Positions 23,882 to 32,796 of a stretch of 36,744 nt of DNA are shown here, in pieces. This DNA is from ARK-14 sp002899805. Its GTDB lineage: Archaea; Thermoproteota; Thermoprotei_A; Sulfolobales; Fervidicoccaceae. The DNA is taken from positions 1 through 36,744 of the forward strand of contig JBAMMC010000024.1 in assembly GCA_039793985.1 (NCBI GenBank). The letters are read 5' to 3'. The position numbers and the translations under genes are program-made. The stretch's first letter is position 1. Every line of letters begins with the position of its first letter. Under the pieces are notes generated by a model. The model was not told where the DNA came from. It made no database searches and worked only from the letters and a program-made list of their open reading frames with translations.

Positions 23882-24628
23882 CTATAATATCGCAGAAAAG
23901 ATCGCGGCAAATATTCCGGAAAGGAATATACCATCAAATGTTCCTGCTCCTCCAATGCTCAAGAAAGCACTACCCAGCTCTCTCTTGAACTTATCGAGAT
24001 CCTTGGCAAGCCTAACAACATCTGCCCCTAAAAGGCTACCCATCACTCCTCCAGTGTATGCTATTGGAAAGGCATAATGTCCAGCTCCTAGTAAGATCGC
24101 AACCAATGTAGAGACTATTGGTGGAACCAGAGAGGGAGTTACTATACCAACCCCAGGAACTGCCCTAGAAGTAAAGAATGTCACAATTGCTGTAAAAGCT
24201 ATATCTGCGAAAGCTTTAAAGAAAAGGGCTTGAGAAGCTCTTCCTAATGCTATCAGGAGAAGAGAGCTGAAGAGAACTGGAAGGACAGCTCCTCCAAGAT
24301 TCACCGCTATCACAATTTCTCTCTTCTGAAGAATTGGGACAAATACCGGAATGGGGATGCCGAAATAGTTTATGTACTTTGATTCGAATGTGAAAATGGA
24401 GGCCCCTGTCTCTATTCTTTTCACAACTACATTTACTAAGCTTAAAGGAAAACTGAGAGTAGGAATGGCCATACCAATGAGCACGGCCGCTGCTCGTGAG
24501 ACCCCGAGATACGAAGATAGAGAGGCAAATATAACGGGAGAGTAGAGAAAAAGTGGAAAGAGAAGGAAACCGTAGAGAGCGAACATGAGTGGATGAATAG
24601 GGATGCTTATCACAATCCTGCCATTCAA
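23882..24628 (-). CDS. DUF1614 membrane protein
   Basis: 248 residues, mostly hydrophobic, with about seven to eight membrane helices. The conserved C-terminal block GGAGTFDGIFLSGIFAAIFS and the segment PIAYTGGVMGSLLGADVVRL identify the DUF1614 family of prokaryotic integral membrane proteins, whose function is unknown. TTG at 24628 is proposed as the start because GGAGTG lies nine bases upstream. It is the only membrane protein of its neighbourhood and appears monocistronic. A TATA-like ATTAAAAAGA lies near 24665. Confidence 0.8.
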   Translation of the reverse strand: MNGRIVISIPIHPLMFALYGFLLFPLFLYSPVIFASLSSYLGVSRAAAVLIGMAIPTLSFPLSLVNVVVKRIETGASIFTFESKYINYFGIPIPVFVPILQKREIVIAVNLGGAVLPVLFSSLLLIALGRASQALFFKAFADIAFTAIVTFFTSRAVPGVGIVTPSLVPPIVSTLVAILLGAGHYAFPIAYTGGVMGSLLGADVVRLAKDLDKFKRELGSAFLSIGGAGTFDGIFLSGIFAAIFSAIL

Positions 24629-24826
24629 TATTGATTCACTCCTTCATCTTTCTTTTTCCGTATCTTTTTAATAGTTTTTTCTATGCGTATTATCTTGTCT
24701 AGTGGAAATGTCGTTAGTCGCCTGGAATATAAAATATCTTAGTCAATGTAGAGACAAAACCAATTCCATCGATCTCAAAAAATTTGCTTATACTTCATTC
24801 CAGATCTACAATCACACAGAGAGGTG

Positions 24827-26242
24827 TTATTGACTTGAGCTCAGAAGTTTCGAAATGCATTTTTCAACAGACAACGAAGTTTTCACAACATTATCTTTAT
24901 CGTTTTCAAGTCTCTCTTGTGCCTCTTCAAGCAACTCTTCGATATTTGCTTCAATAGGCTTGTTCTTGATTATATTGGAAATTGTGTCGAATGAGAAATC
25001 GAAATGAGAGAGTGCATTTGAAATGCAATCTGAATCTATTGCCTTGCAATCGTTGAATAGCTTAGAGAGGACCATATATACCTCCCTCGCCGGCTTTCCG
25101 CTCTTTAAAGCAATATATTCAACGAGATCGCTACTCCAGCAAGGTTTATCTTCTATATATTTCCGTATAGCGTTCTCGTTTATTGTGAGACCTTTTACGA
25201 AGTCTTTGACTACATCCAAAGTTTTTTGGACTGCATCGAGGGAATCAATGAGGGCATCATTTATTCCCTGAAAATCTAGATTATAACCGTATGGAAGCCC
25301 TTTATATATGGATTGAGCGATGAAAGATAGTCCTGAGGCTTTTGAGGAATTAGCTCTGATAGTCTCCATCGTGACGAGATTCCTCTTGTGAGGCATTATG
25401 CTACTAGTTGCTATGTGTTCCTTGGGGATATTCAGCGAATTTGGGACGAGGCTATTTAATAAAATCATATCCTCGGCAAATCTGCTGAATTCTAACATCA
25501 CAAGGGAAAGCAGGTTCAAGTAATGAAGGGCAAATAGCCTTGAGCCAGTAGCATAATATGGCTGTAGAACTGCTTTGTCTAAACAAAGCATATCTCCAAT
25601 GTGTTCTCTATCCATCTCTACAAGACTCCCGCTTGCTGCTCCGGAGCCGAGAGGATTCTCTTCCAACAGCTCGATCCCTTGAAAGAGCAATTTCCAAAGA
25701 TTGGCTAATGTTTGTTCGTATGACATAAAATATATCGATGCCGACCCACACTGCGCTACTTGTTCGTGTGTGAAGAATGGAAAGATGATACTTTTCAAAT
25801 CTTCAGCTTTGTATAAAAAAATCTCTCTTATCTCCAGAAGTCTGCGCAAAATGCCGATGATGTTATCTCTTAAGTAGAGCCTGAGGACTGTTGCAATGTG
25901 GTCATTCCTGCTTCTTCCGATTGCCATATAACCAGCAGAGACATTTGATACGCTGTACAAATAAGCTTCAAGAGCCTCAAAGGCGTCTTCATACGATGCA
26001 GAGTTCATTTCGATCCATTTGTATAGCAATTCTCCATCAGATCGAATCACTTCCATGAGCTTACTGAGTATGGCTTCCCCATGTTCTTTGGGGATAACTC
26101 TTTGCTTCATGAGAGTTTTCACGTGGGCAATCATGACCATTGTTATGTATTTAATTAGGTTCTTGTCATCTTTCAAACTGGAGAAATATTCTTCAATATA
26201 ATCCTTAGTCTCTCCTATGTATCTCCTGTAACGAAAACTCAA
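24827..26242 (-). CDS. argH: Argininosuccinate lyase
   Basis: It splits argininosuccinate to arginine and fumarate. Fumarase/aspartase superfamily motifs: AIGRSRNDHIATV at residues 107-119 and SSIMPHKRN at 280-288 (mobile catalytic loop). The usual THLQPAQP segment reads THEQVAQCGSA here (residues 158-168), keeping the histidine but departing afterwards. The start is TTG 26242, with GGAGGT nine bases upstream; no in-frame ATG exists before residue 35. Length 471. It follows argG by 28 bases, so the two form an arginine operon. Confidence 0.93.
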   Translation of the reverse strand: MSFRYRRYIGETKDYIEEYFSSLKDDKNLIKYITMVMIAHVKTLMKQRVIPKEHGEAILSKLMEVIRSDGELLYKWIEMNSASYEDAFEALEAYLYSVSNVSAGYMAIGRSRNDHIATVLRLYLRDNIIGILRRLLEIREIFLYKAEDLKSIIFPFFTHEQVAQCGSASIYFMSYEQTLANLWKLLFQGIELLEENPLGSGAASGSLVEMDREHIGDMLCLDKAVLQPYYATGSRLFALHYLNLLSLVMLEFSRFAEDMILLNSLVPNSLNIPKEHIATSSIMPHKRNLVTMETIRANSSKASGLSFIAQSIYKGLPYGYNLDFQGINDALIDSLDAVQKTLDVVKDFVKGLTINENAIRKYIEDKPCWSSDLVEYIALKSGKPAREVYMVLSKLFNDCKAIDSDCISNALSHFDFSFDTISNIIKNKPIEANIEELLEEAQERLENDKDNVVKTSLSVEKCISKLLSSSQ

Positions 26243-26270
26243 ATACCATCTACCTCCACAGCTATAGAAC

Positions 26271-27461
26271 TCATAAAGCTTTTCTAATTTTTGAAGAAGT
26301 CAATGCATACATACTATGTATTGTTATGAACCCTCTGGCCTCCTCGTCCGATGGATACCATCCAGTATTGTAGTCAATAGTTTCCCTCGAGTAGAGAGAG
26401 AATGGGCTATTTCTCCCTATAACAGAGAGGCTTCCCTTAAACACTTTTAACTTAACCACACCAGATGTAAATTTGCTCATCGAATCTATAGCTTTCTCTA
26501 TATGTGTCCTCAGAGGATCTATCCAAAGACCTTGATAAACTAGGTCACTCCACATTTCATCGATTGTTCTCTTAAACCTAAGTTCTCTTGGTGTCAGAAC
26601 CATTCTTTCCAAATCCTGATGTGCCTCTATTAAGGCGAGCGCAGCAGGGGCTTCATAAACTTCCCTGCTCTTTAAACCGACAACTCTGCTTTCTATCAAG
26701 TCTATTCTTCCGAACCCGTGGGAGCCTAGAAGAGAGTTCAAATATTTTATCATCTCGACAGGATCTTTTTTCTCCCCATTTACTTCTACTGGAAGTCCAT
26801 CTTCGAACTCTACAGAAACGTAAGCTGGTATATCAGGTGCCTCCTCTGGAGATAAGGTCCATGCAAAAGCACTTTCATCCGGTTCTCTGACCGGATCATC
26901 GAGTTCGCCTCCTTCAATGCTCCTGGTCCAGAGGTTCTCATCTATGCTAAATTTTTTATGAGATTCTGGAATCTCGTAACCATAGTCGCTGAGAATCTTC
27001 ATATCTGTGTTCCTTGTAAGCCTGAGCTCTCTAACTGGTGCCAATATTTTTACATTTGGTTTGAGATATGCCCTGAGAGTTGTATCGAACCTGACTTGGT
27101 CGTTGCCTTTGCTTGTACATCCATGAGCTACTGCATCAGCATTTTCCTCCATAGCTATTTCAGCAACTTTCTTAGCTATCAGAGGTCTTGCCAACGCTGT
27201 TCCCAGCGGATATTTTCCTTCGTACAGAGCATTAGCCTTGATTGCTTTGAATATGTATTCTTGAACGAAATTCTTCTTGGCATCTATGGTATAGTGCTTA
27301 GAAGCTCCCAGTTCATATGCCCTTTCTTCCACGTTCTTCATATCATCTTCTTGACCAACATCGACAGTAACTGTGATGACATCTGCATTGTATTTTTTCT
27401 TCAATAACACCAAGATGGTTGAAGTATCTAGTCCTCCAGAGTAGGATAGAACGACCTTCAT
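26271..27461 (-). CDS. argG: Argininosuccinate synthase
   Basis: It joins citrulline and aspartate using ATP. The PP-loop LSYSGGLDTSTILVLL is at residues 5-20. GCTSKGNDQVRFDTT and the citrulline/aspartate-binding region are intact, and the length (396) is normal. ATG at 27461 with GGTG nine bases upstream. First gene of argG-argH; other arginine genes are not in the window. The aspartate it uses is shared with the adjacent Thr operon's pathway. Confidence 0.96.
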   Translation of the reverse strand: MKVVLSYSGGLDTSTILVLLKKKYNADVITVTVDVGQEDDMKNVEERAYELGASKHYTIDAKKNFVQEYIFKAIKANALYEGKYPLGTALARPLIAKKVAEIAMEENADAVAHGCTSKGNDQVRFDTTLRAYLKPNVKILAPVRELRLTRNTDMKILSDYGYEIPESHKKFSIDENLWTRSIEGGELDDPVREPDESAFAWTLSPEEAPDIPAYVSVEFEDGLPVEVNGEKKDPVEMIKYLNSLLGSHGFGRIDLIESRVVGLKSREVYEAPAALALIEAHQDLERMVLTPRELRFKRTIDEMWSDLVYQGLWIDPLRTHIEKAIDSMSKFTSGVVKLKVFKGSLSVIGRNSPFSLYSRETIDYNTGWYPSDEEARGFITIHSMYALTSSKIRKAL

Positions 27462-27620
27462 TTGTTTGACACCTTGAACTTGCTGTATTAAGCATTTTGA
27501 ATGCTTTTTTTAGTTAGCGGAATGGTTGTGACCAAATGCATAACTTTTTGTTATAAGCAGAACATTTTTCCGTTTAATTAAAAGAGCTTCTAGAAGTTTC
27601 TGTGCTGAGCAGAAGTATTA

Positions 27621-27696
27621 TGCGGCGGCCGGGATTTGAACCCGGGATTGCCGGCGTGGCAGGCCGGCGTCCTAATCCAGGCTAGACGACCGCCGC
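27621..27696 (-). tRNA. tRNA-Gly (anticodon GCC)
   Basis: On the minus strand GCGGCGG (27696-27690) pairs with CCGCCGC, discriminator A. The anticodon stem CCGGC/GCCGG encloses CTGCCAC, giving GCC. The T-arm is CCGGG-TTCAAAT-CCCGG. No intron, and CCA is not encoded. About 190 bases between this tRNA and the next gene hold nothing recognisable. Confidence 0.95.
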
Positions 27697-27889
27697 TCTT
27701 CTATTGTTAAATTTTAAATCTCCTTTATAATCTTTCTCAAGTCATTCATTTCTATTGATTTGATGAGGGAATTCAATCACTAGCAACTATTCTCCATGAA
27801 GAGTTCGAGATTAAATTTTCGTAATTGTAGAGTCAATATCCCATGAAGAAGAAATGAAATTGAAGAAATCTCTGGATTATGAAGTTAAG

Positions 27890-28717
27890 CTACCTCTCGA
27901 CCTCTTCAACTTCCCTATACCATATTTTCTCTGTGCCTTGCTTCGATCTCTTTTCCCAATTCTTCGTCTTTGGTGTATTATTGATACAATCTATCATTAT
28001 ATCGATTTTTTCATTCACATCTGAGAAGAATTTGCTGTCAAATATCCCCACTCTTTGAATTTCCTGTAGGTAGCTTCTTAACTTTGCTAAATTGTTCATA
28101 GAATCGAACCAGAATCCCCAATCATCTGCTAGAACTGATGCAATGCTATTTATGTCTATGCACTCTCTGTCTCTTCCTCCCCTACAGAAATCGTGAGCTT
28201 TCATTAAAATCAGGAGGTCGATTAAGTCTTTCTTGTTGATATCGTGGATCTGCAATTTACTGAGAACCAGACTAGCAAGATCAACTGTAGGAAAATCCAA
28301 TTCTAATCTTCCATTTCCAGGTTTGTCTCCGAAAAATATATCGTGGCTATATTCGAGCTTATCGAAGAATATATCAACGTAGAAAAGTTTAGATGGGTGC
28401 CAATAAACTAGCCTCTTTTGACCAAACAGCGAGTTAATGTACCTGTTACTGATATATCTCAATTCCTTTTCGAAGAATTCCATTATCTGCTTTCTCTGTT
28501 TGCTATAAGCAACCAAATCTATATCTGTGTGGTTCATCGAGCCATTTTTTCTCAATTTATTATATATTTCCATCGAATTGCTGCTATGTAGAGAGTGAAG
28601 GTATACTGCTAGACCTCCAATAATTCTGATTATAATTCCTTCAGATGAAGCTAGCTCCACAACTCTGACGGCCTCCTTTTCCATGTTTATCTCTTTCCCA
28701 GAGAGAACTGGATTCAT
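27890..28717 (-). CDS. Polymerase-beta-superfamily nucleotidyltransferase-like protein
   Basis: 275 residues. The N-terminal half carries the nucleotidyltransferase pattern: GG at residues 34-35 in IIRIIGGLAVYLH, DID at 65-67 in HTDIDLVA, and a third acidic residue Asp115 in FYVDIFFDKL. That is the full GG...DxD...D triad, so it is probably active on a nucleotide. The C-terminal half is helical with KKDLIDLLILMKAHDF. It resembles AbiEii/MNT-type proteins only at motif level. ATG at 28717 overlaps the metallophosphoesterase stop as ATGA, with GGAGGG seven bases upstream. Substrate could be a protein, an RNA 3' end or a small molecule. Confidence 0.75.
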   Translation of the reverse strand: MNPVLSGKEINMEKEAVRVVELASSEGIIIRIIGGLAVYLHSLHSSNSMEIYNKLRKNGSMNHTDIDLVAYSKQRKQIMEFFEKELRYISNRYINSLFGQKRLVYWHPSKLFYVDIFFDKLEYSHDIFFGDKPGNGRLELDFPTVDLASLVLSKLQIHDINKKDLIDLLILMKAHDFCRGGRDRECIDINSIASVLADDWGFWFDSMNNLAKLRSYLQEIQRVGIFDSKFFSDVNEKIDIMIDCINNTPKTKNWEKRSKQGTEKIWYREVEEVER

Positions 28718-29667
28718 CCTTCAACCCTCCAATATTTTTCTATAGAAGTGGTATCCAGGTCTACGATGAAGCCTCTGAGTATGCCTTCACTATATTCGCT
28801 ACCTGGATTGACTGTTAATGTTTTTCCTATCATTTCTGAACCAGAAGATTCGTGTATATGCCCATGCAATCCCACGAGGGGTTGATTTTTTTCTATCATT
28901 CTCCTGACAGCCAAGCTACCAACGTGCTGATACTGGACAGAACCGCCAATGACTACTGGTTTAAGATCTGCTGTCAGTTGAGGAGCCAGGTCTAACTGTG
29001 TCCCATAGGGCGGAGGGTGTATTACGAAGAGTGAATTCCCTACGTTGTTTATACTGCTGATTAATTCTTCCAGATATTTCATCAATCTATCTTCTTCCAT
29101 TTCTCTCGGTGTGTTCCAAGGCGTGGGATTCACATAGGGAGAGAAAATCGCTTCATGTTTTCCAATTTCTGTGTAACCTCTCTCTGGAAATATTATTCCG
29201 TATTTAGTATATTCCTTCAGAATATTATCTATGAAGAGTTCATCGTCGTTCCCCGGGTAAACTATCGCCATAAAGTCCCTCTTTGTTACCTCATTGGCAA
29301 GAAGCTCTAACCATTCTCTCAGCCTTTCCTCTATTTTCTTGTTCATCATCTCGTATACTTTATTTTGATCATTTTTCATTTCTTCGAGCTCTGATTTGTC
29401 GACTTCTATATAATATACGCCAGAATCCTCAAGTCTGTTTTCGAATTCTCTGAGACCTTCTTTGCTCTCTATGACCCATCTTCTTCCAAAATATTTTGCA
29501 GACCAAGTTCCATTTTCGTGTTCGATTATTGGCACCAGGACCTTTCCTGTCAGATCCCCAGACAGTATCAATACATTTGCCTGATATACTTCACTTGCTT
29601 TGATCCATTTTTTCCATACGAGAGTTGAACCGTGAATATCGGCCGAGAAAAAAATTCGAGCTTTCAT
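28714..29667 (-). CDS. Calcineurin-like metallophosphoesterase
   Basis: 317 residues with the di-metal motifs in order: SADIHG (Asp10, His12), SGDLTG (Asp38), PGNDDE (the GNH/N motif, Asp in place of His), VIHPPPYG and GLHGHIHES. The GNDD form is known among archaeal phosphoesterases of this class. It probably acts on a phosphodiester or phosphomonoester in the cytoplasm. ATG at 29667 has GAGGTGA six bases upstream. It sits 21 bases after an APC permease gene and overlaps the nucleotidyltransferase gene by four bases, so the three are one operon. Confidence 0.88.
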   Translation of the reverse strand: MKARIFFSADIHGSTLVWKKWIKASEVYQANVLILSGDLTGKVLVPIIEHENGTWSAKYFGRRWVIESKEGLREFENRLEDSGVYYIEVDKSELEEMKNDQNKVYEMMNKKIEERLREWLELLANEVTKRDFMAIVYPGNDDELFIDNILKEYTKYGIIFPERGYTEIGKHEAIFSPYVNPTPWNTPREMEEDRLMKYLEELISSINNVGNSLFVIHPPPYGTQLDLAPQLTADLKPVVIGGSVQYQHVGSLAVRRMIEKNQPLVGLHGHIHESSGSEMIGKTLTVNPGSEYSEGILRGFIVDLDTTSIEKYWRVEG

Positions 29668-29688
29668 GTATTTTCACCTCTTTATGAC

Positions 29689-31323
29689 TTAAGCGGGAGG
29701 AATGTTCGCATATATCTTCGATGGGTCTATCCCTCTAGCCTTGTTTCTAGCGATCATTATAGTGAACAACGCTAATCCTATGAGCCCCACCAGGATGTTA
29801 ATTAGAACAATAGATGGATCAGTATATGATGTCATTATCATGAAATACCAACCTATGGCGAATACGAGCGCCCCTATGATCGAGGTGAATGTTTTGGATG
29901 GGAATGTCATTTTCCCAAACATATCAGCCTTCCACCATGGGAGTATCATCAAAGACAGACCTACAGGCCATATGAACAGAAGAGTGCTAAAGTCCATGAA
30001 GGATATAGCGGAAGCCGCTAGGTTGAAGCCTATTGTCTCCAATAGCGTCAGGAAAGCGCCTAAAACTGCTATGATTGCTGTGACGTGATTAGCCCATGTA
30101 GGAGAAGAGAATCTCGGCGATATCTCAGAGAGTTTTTCAGGTAATGCTCTGTCGAATGAGAGAGAGAAGAATCCTCTAACGGCAGCAATCCAAATTGGTA
30201 GAACAGTATTGACATACCAGAGGAAATAGGCGAAGCCCAATAAAATCGCCACGATAGGTGCAGGGTATATGAGTGAAACAAAGAACGGAACGGAGGGATC
30301 TGGTGCTGGCAAACCGTGCATAATGTTCGTTAATACATCGCCGTATTGGCTTTTCAAGTAGGAATACGATGCCAGGAAGTCATAGTTGAAAGTTGATGGG
30401 ATGATGAAGGCATTCAAAAGATACAGGATCATAACTCCCAAGAACCCTATCAAATAACCCTTCATGTAGCTTCTCGATGGATTTTTAACTTCACTACCGA
30501 CGAAAGTGACGACCTCCATACCAGTCCATGCCCAAATAGTCCAGAGCAGCATATTGTAGGTACCTGTCAACATGCTATTGGGTGTGAGTGGTGTAATTCC
30601 GAGAGAAGTCGCTACTGTTTGATTCAGTGCAGCGTTCATTATAGCTTCAGCTGTACCATTACCATAGATCGCATCAAACCTTGAAATACCAGCATCCCGA
30701 CCAGAAAGAGCAGTTACCGCGAGTGCGACCAGTGTTATGACTAGAGGAATTATGGTCAACAGCCTTACAGACCATTTTATCACTTTCATACCTGTGTAAT
30801 TTATCATCCATATAACTAGGACGAGAATAAGTGCTATCAACAATTGATGAGTTGGATCTGTGAGAGAGTTTGCTATATTGAGCAGCAGCTGGTTCCCGGA
30901 TGCTAGTCCAGAGACAACTAGTGGTCCACTCATGGCTTTTATGCCTATGAACAGCAAATACCCTGAAGCCATCGCCGCTCCTCCGCCAACAATGAAATAC
31001 CAGAATGGCAGAAAGCCGATTACTGGATGGATGACCCTCGAGACTACAACGTAAAGGCTACTCGTCCGCGGGAAGCTGGAGGCAATCATTATGAAAGCTA
31101 CAATGAGTGGTAGAAACATGAGGCCGGCGATGAAAAAGGCCAGCGGTAGGTTTCCACCGTAAACCGATGGGTCACCCAAAATCTTCACAGCATAATACGT
31201 CATTCCTGAAGCAGCAGGTGTAGCTAAAACCCAAATTATTATATCGTACCAGTTAAGTTCCCTTACCAGTCCTGAAGCCCTCCTCACGAAAAATGTTTCT
31301 TCTTCTTCCAAGGTATACACCAT
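29689..31323 (-). CDS. APC-family amino acid permease
   Basis: 544 residues with about 12 hydrophobic segments. The first helix region follows RELNWYDIIIWVLATPAASG, typical of APC-superfamily amino acid/polyamine transporters, and a later conserved part is LLWTIWAWTGMEVVTFVGSEVKNPSRSYMKG, the family E-x-x-NP motif. It would take up amino acids or amines, or exchange them. ATG at 31323; a TATA box at 31356-31363 places the start about 11 bases upstream. First gene of the operon with the phosphoesterase and nucleotidyltransferase. Substrate not deducible. Confidence 0.9.
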   Translation of the reverse strand: MVYTLEEEETFFVRRASGLVRELNWYDIIIWVLATPAASGMTYYAVKILGDPSVYGGNLPLAFFIAGLMFLPLIVAFIMIASSFPRTSSLYVVVSRVIHPVIGFLPFWYFIVGGGAAMASGYLLFIGIKAMSGPLVVSGLASGNQLLLNIANSLTDPTHQLLIALILVLVIWMINYTGMKVIKWSVRLLTIIPLVITLVALAVTALSGRDAGISRFDAIYGNGTAEAIMNAALNQTVATSLGITPLTPNSMLTGTYNMLLWTIWAWTGMEVVTFVGSEVKNPSRSYMKGYLIGFLGVMILYLLNAFIIPSTFNYDFLASYSYLKSQYGDVLTNIMHGLPAPDPSVPFFVSLIYPAPIVAILLGFAYFLWYVNTVLPIWIAAVRGFFSLSFDRALPEKLSEISPRFSSPTWANHVTAIIAVLGAFLTLLETIGFNLAASAISFMDFSTLLFIWPVGLSLMILPWWKADMFGKMTFPSKTFTSIIGALVFAIGWYFMIMTSYTDPSIVLINILVGLIGLALFTIMIARNKARGIDPSKIYANIPPA

Positions 31324-31355
31324 TAACTTTTTGGTAAACTTCTGAAAAAAATAGG

Positions 31356-31363
31356 TTTATAAA
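31356..31363 (-). promoter_or_regulatory. TATA box of the permease operon
   Basis: TTTATAAA in the context ATATTTATAAACC (minus strand) lies about 33 bases before the ATG of the permease, giving a leader of roughly ten bases. Confidence 0.5.
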
Positions 31364-31503
31364 TATATCTATAGAAGCTTTGGGCCATTCCTATTATAAC
31401 TTATCTCTAATTTTTTGTATTTTCGATTTTTAGCCTGAAATATTTACTATTGATTTTAAAGTTCATGACGAAAAGTATGAAGATGATGAATAGGTAAACC
31501 ACC

Positions 31504-31521
31504 CCCGCCCTCTAGGATGGG
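31504..31521 (+). repeat. Degenerate IS605-type right-end hairpin (copy c)
   Basis: CCCGCCC (31504-31510), loop TCTA, GGATGGG (31515-31521) form a seven-pair stem with one C-A mismatch and one G-T pair. It is preceded by GGTAAACCACC, close to GGTGAACCACC before copy a, and followed by an in-frame MTSQDE reading typical of TnpB ends. Probably a transposon relic. Confidence 0.4.
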
Positions 31522-31619
31522 ATCTATGACGTCTCAAGATGAATAAATTTGCCTCCTCCGCTTGGCTAGGGGCACTAACATATTAATTCCCTTTTTCAGT
31601 AATTTGGCAATGGTGTGAG

Positions 31620-32564
31620 ATGATGAGCGGGGGGAATTTCAATTATTGGTGGAATTGGTACGTGGAGTGGATAGCAGATGGGGACGCTTCTGCGAGAGCA
31701 TCTTCTAGGGTATATGCTGTTGAGAGAACAGCTTTTCAGAACGTCATGGTTGTTGAACTAATTTCTCTCGGGAAAACTCTGATAATCGATGGCAAGGTAC
31801 AGTCCAGCCTCTATGACGAATATGTATATCATGAGAGCCTCGTACATCCCCCATTAATAGCCCATGGCTCTCCTGAAAAAGTGTTGATTCTTGGTGGAGG
31901 GGAAGGAGCCACATTAAGGGAAGTGCTCAGATATAAGAGCGTGAGAGAAGTACATATGGTTGATATCGATGAGAAAGTCATCGATTTCTCAAAGAAGTTT
32001 CTTTTCGAATGGCACAGAGGCTCTTTCGATGATCCAAGGGCCAAGGTAATTATAGGTGATGGTAGAAAGTTTGTTGAAGATGCAGTAGCTAGGGGAGAGA
32101 AGTACGATGCAGTTATAATAGACTTAGTTGATCCTTTAGTGGGAGGACCTGCTGTTCACTTATATACAAGAGACTTCTACCAATTGATAAAGCAACTTAT
32201 TGGAGAAGACGGAGTAATGGTGACGCAAGCGACGAGCCCAATCCTCTATCAGAGGATGTATGCAATAATACTCAATACGATCGCCTCAGTATTTTCGATC
32301 GCCAGACCTTATGCGACTTATATCAGGAGTTACAATGGAATCTGGGGATTCATTTTCGGCTCAGAGAAAACAGATCCGCTCAATTTTAAATCGGAAGATA
32401 TCGACGCTAGAATAAAAAGCAAACTCAAAACGTCTCAAGAGTTGAAATTCTATGATGGTTTGACCCATGAGATGCTTTTCAAGTTACCAAAGAACATCAG
32501 AGATTCTCTCAAGCTATATAAAGAGATTTCTACTGATGATTCCCCAAAATACTTGGAAATATAA
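31620..32564 (+). CDS. speE: Polyamine aminopropyltransferase (spermidine synthase)
   Basis: It transfers aminopropyl from decarboxylated S-adenosylmethionine to an amine acceptor; polyamines stabilise nucleic acids in thermophiles. The methyltransferase-like core shows LILGGGEGATLREVL at residues 89-103, the acidic VHMVDIDEKVI at 111-121, IGDGRKFVED, and the catalytic stretch IIDLVDPLVGG. The N-terminal domain has KTLIIDGKVQSSLYDEYVYHESL. Length 314, in the range of archaeal agmatine/spermidine synthases; the first 25 residues (rich in Trp and Asn) are diverged. ATG at 31620 or 31623 follows GGTGTGAG. Acceptor not deducible. Confidence 0.93.
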   Translation: MMSGGNFNYWWNWYVEWIADGDASARASSRVYAVERTAFQNVMVVELISLGKTLIIDGKVQSSLYDEYVYHESLVHPPLIAHGSPEKVLILGGGEGATLREVLRYKSVREVHMVDIDEKVIDFSKKFLFEWHRGSFDDPRAKVIIGDGRKFVEDAVARGEKYDAVIIDLVDPLVGGPAVHLYTRDFYQLIKQLIGEDGVMVTQATSPILYQRMYAIILNTIASVFSIARPYATYIRSYNGIWGFIFGSEKTDPLNFKSEDIDARIKSKLKTSQELKFYDGLTHEMLFKLPKNIRDSLKLYKEISTDDSPKYLEI

Positions 32565-32620
32565 TGCGAGTTTTTTGAGTGCCTTTTATAATGGATTTTC
32601 TTATTATTCCGTCGAAATCA

Positions 32621-32628
32621 ATATAAAG
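32621..32628 (+). promoter_or_regulatory. Upstream TATA box (P1) before the rRNA operon
   Basis: CGAAATCAATATAAAGCC fits a BRE plus TATA element. Transcription would begin near 32650, exactly where a strongly folded RNA segment begins. Confidence 0.5.
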
Positions 32629-32649
32629 CCTTCTAATCTATAATATTAA

Positions 32650-32790
32650 AACGAAGTCTCCGGGAGCTCAGAGGTTCGCCGTGGCCTAGCCCGGCGGCGC
32701 ACGCGCAACACGGAGCTCTTGCTCCGAGAATGAGCGCGCTGCCTCCGGCTGCGGGAAAATTCTGCCTCTGAGCGTTTACCGGGGAACAGC
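32650..32790 (+). ncRNA. Structured RNA candidate upstream of 16S rRNA
   Basis: A GC-rich block between P1 and the rRNA promoter P2. Its ends pair: 32657-32663 with 32779-32785 (one G-U), then a perfect nine-pair stem 32666-32674 with 32765-32773. Inside are a GCCG...CGGC hairpin (32678-32694), an alternating GC stem (about 32703-32706 with 32734-32737) and the hairpin CGGAGC-TCTT-GCTCCG (32711-32726). ACA occurs at 32786-32788. It could be an independent small RNA or a long upstream rRNA leader. It is not a tRNA (nine-pair terminal stem, no T-loop), 5S or SRP RNA that I can recognise. No terminator is visible at its end. Confidence 0.45.
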
Positions 32791-32796
32791 AAAAAT

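Larger units (their letters stand above)
31324..31619. other. Intergenic region with divergent promoters and a transposon relic
   Basis: It holds the permease promoter (TATA 31356-31363, minus strand), the degenerate hairpin at 31504-31521 and the leader of the aminopropyltransferase gene. A box-C-like GATGATGA precedes the hairpin but no box D was found. No gene is seen. Confidence 0.5.

Noticed and set aside
24629..24826. Small gene between DUF1614 and argH
   Set aside because: Only short frames without a ribosome-binding site; the region is AT-rich with a TATA-like element near 24665.
31480..31560. Box C/D guide RNA
   Set aside because: GATGATGA looks like box C, but no CTGA box D follows at suitable distance and no C'/D' pair was found.
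32666..32773. tRNA or intron-containing tRNA upstream of 16S
   Set aside because: The closing stem has nine pairs, the presumed T-arm lacks TTC, and no anticodon arm of five pairs with a seven-base loop can be drawn.
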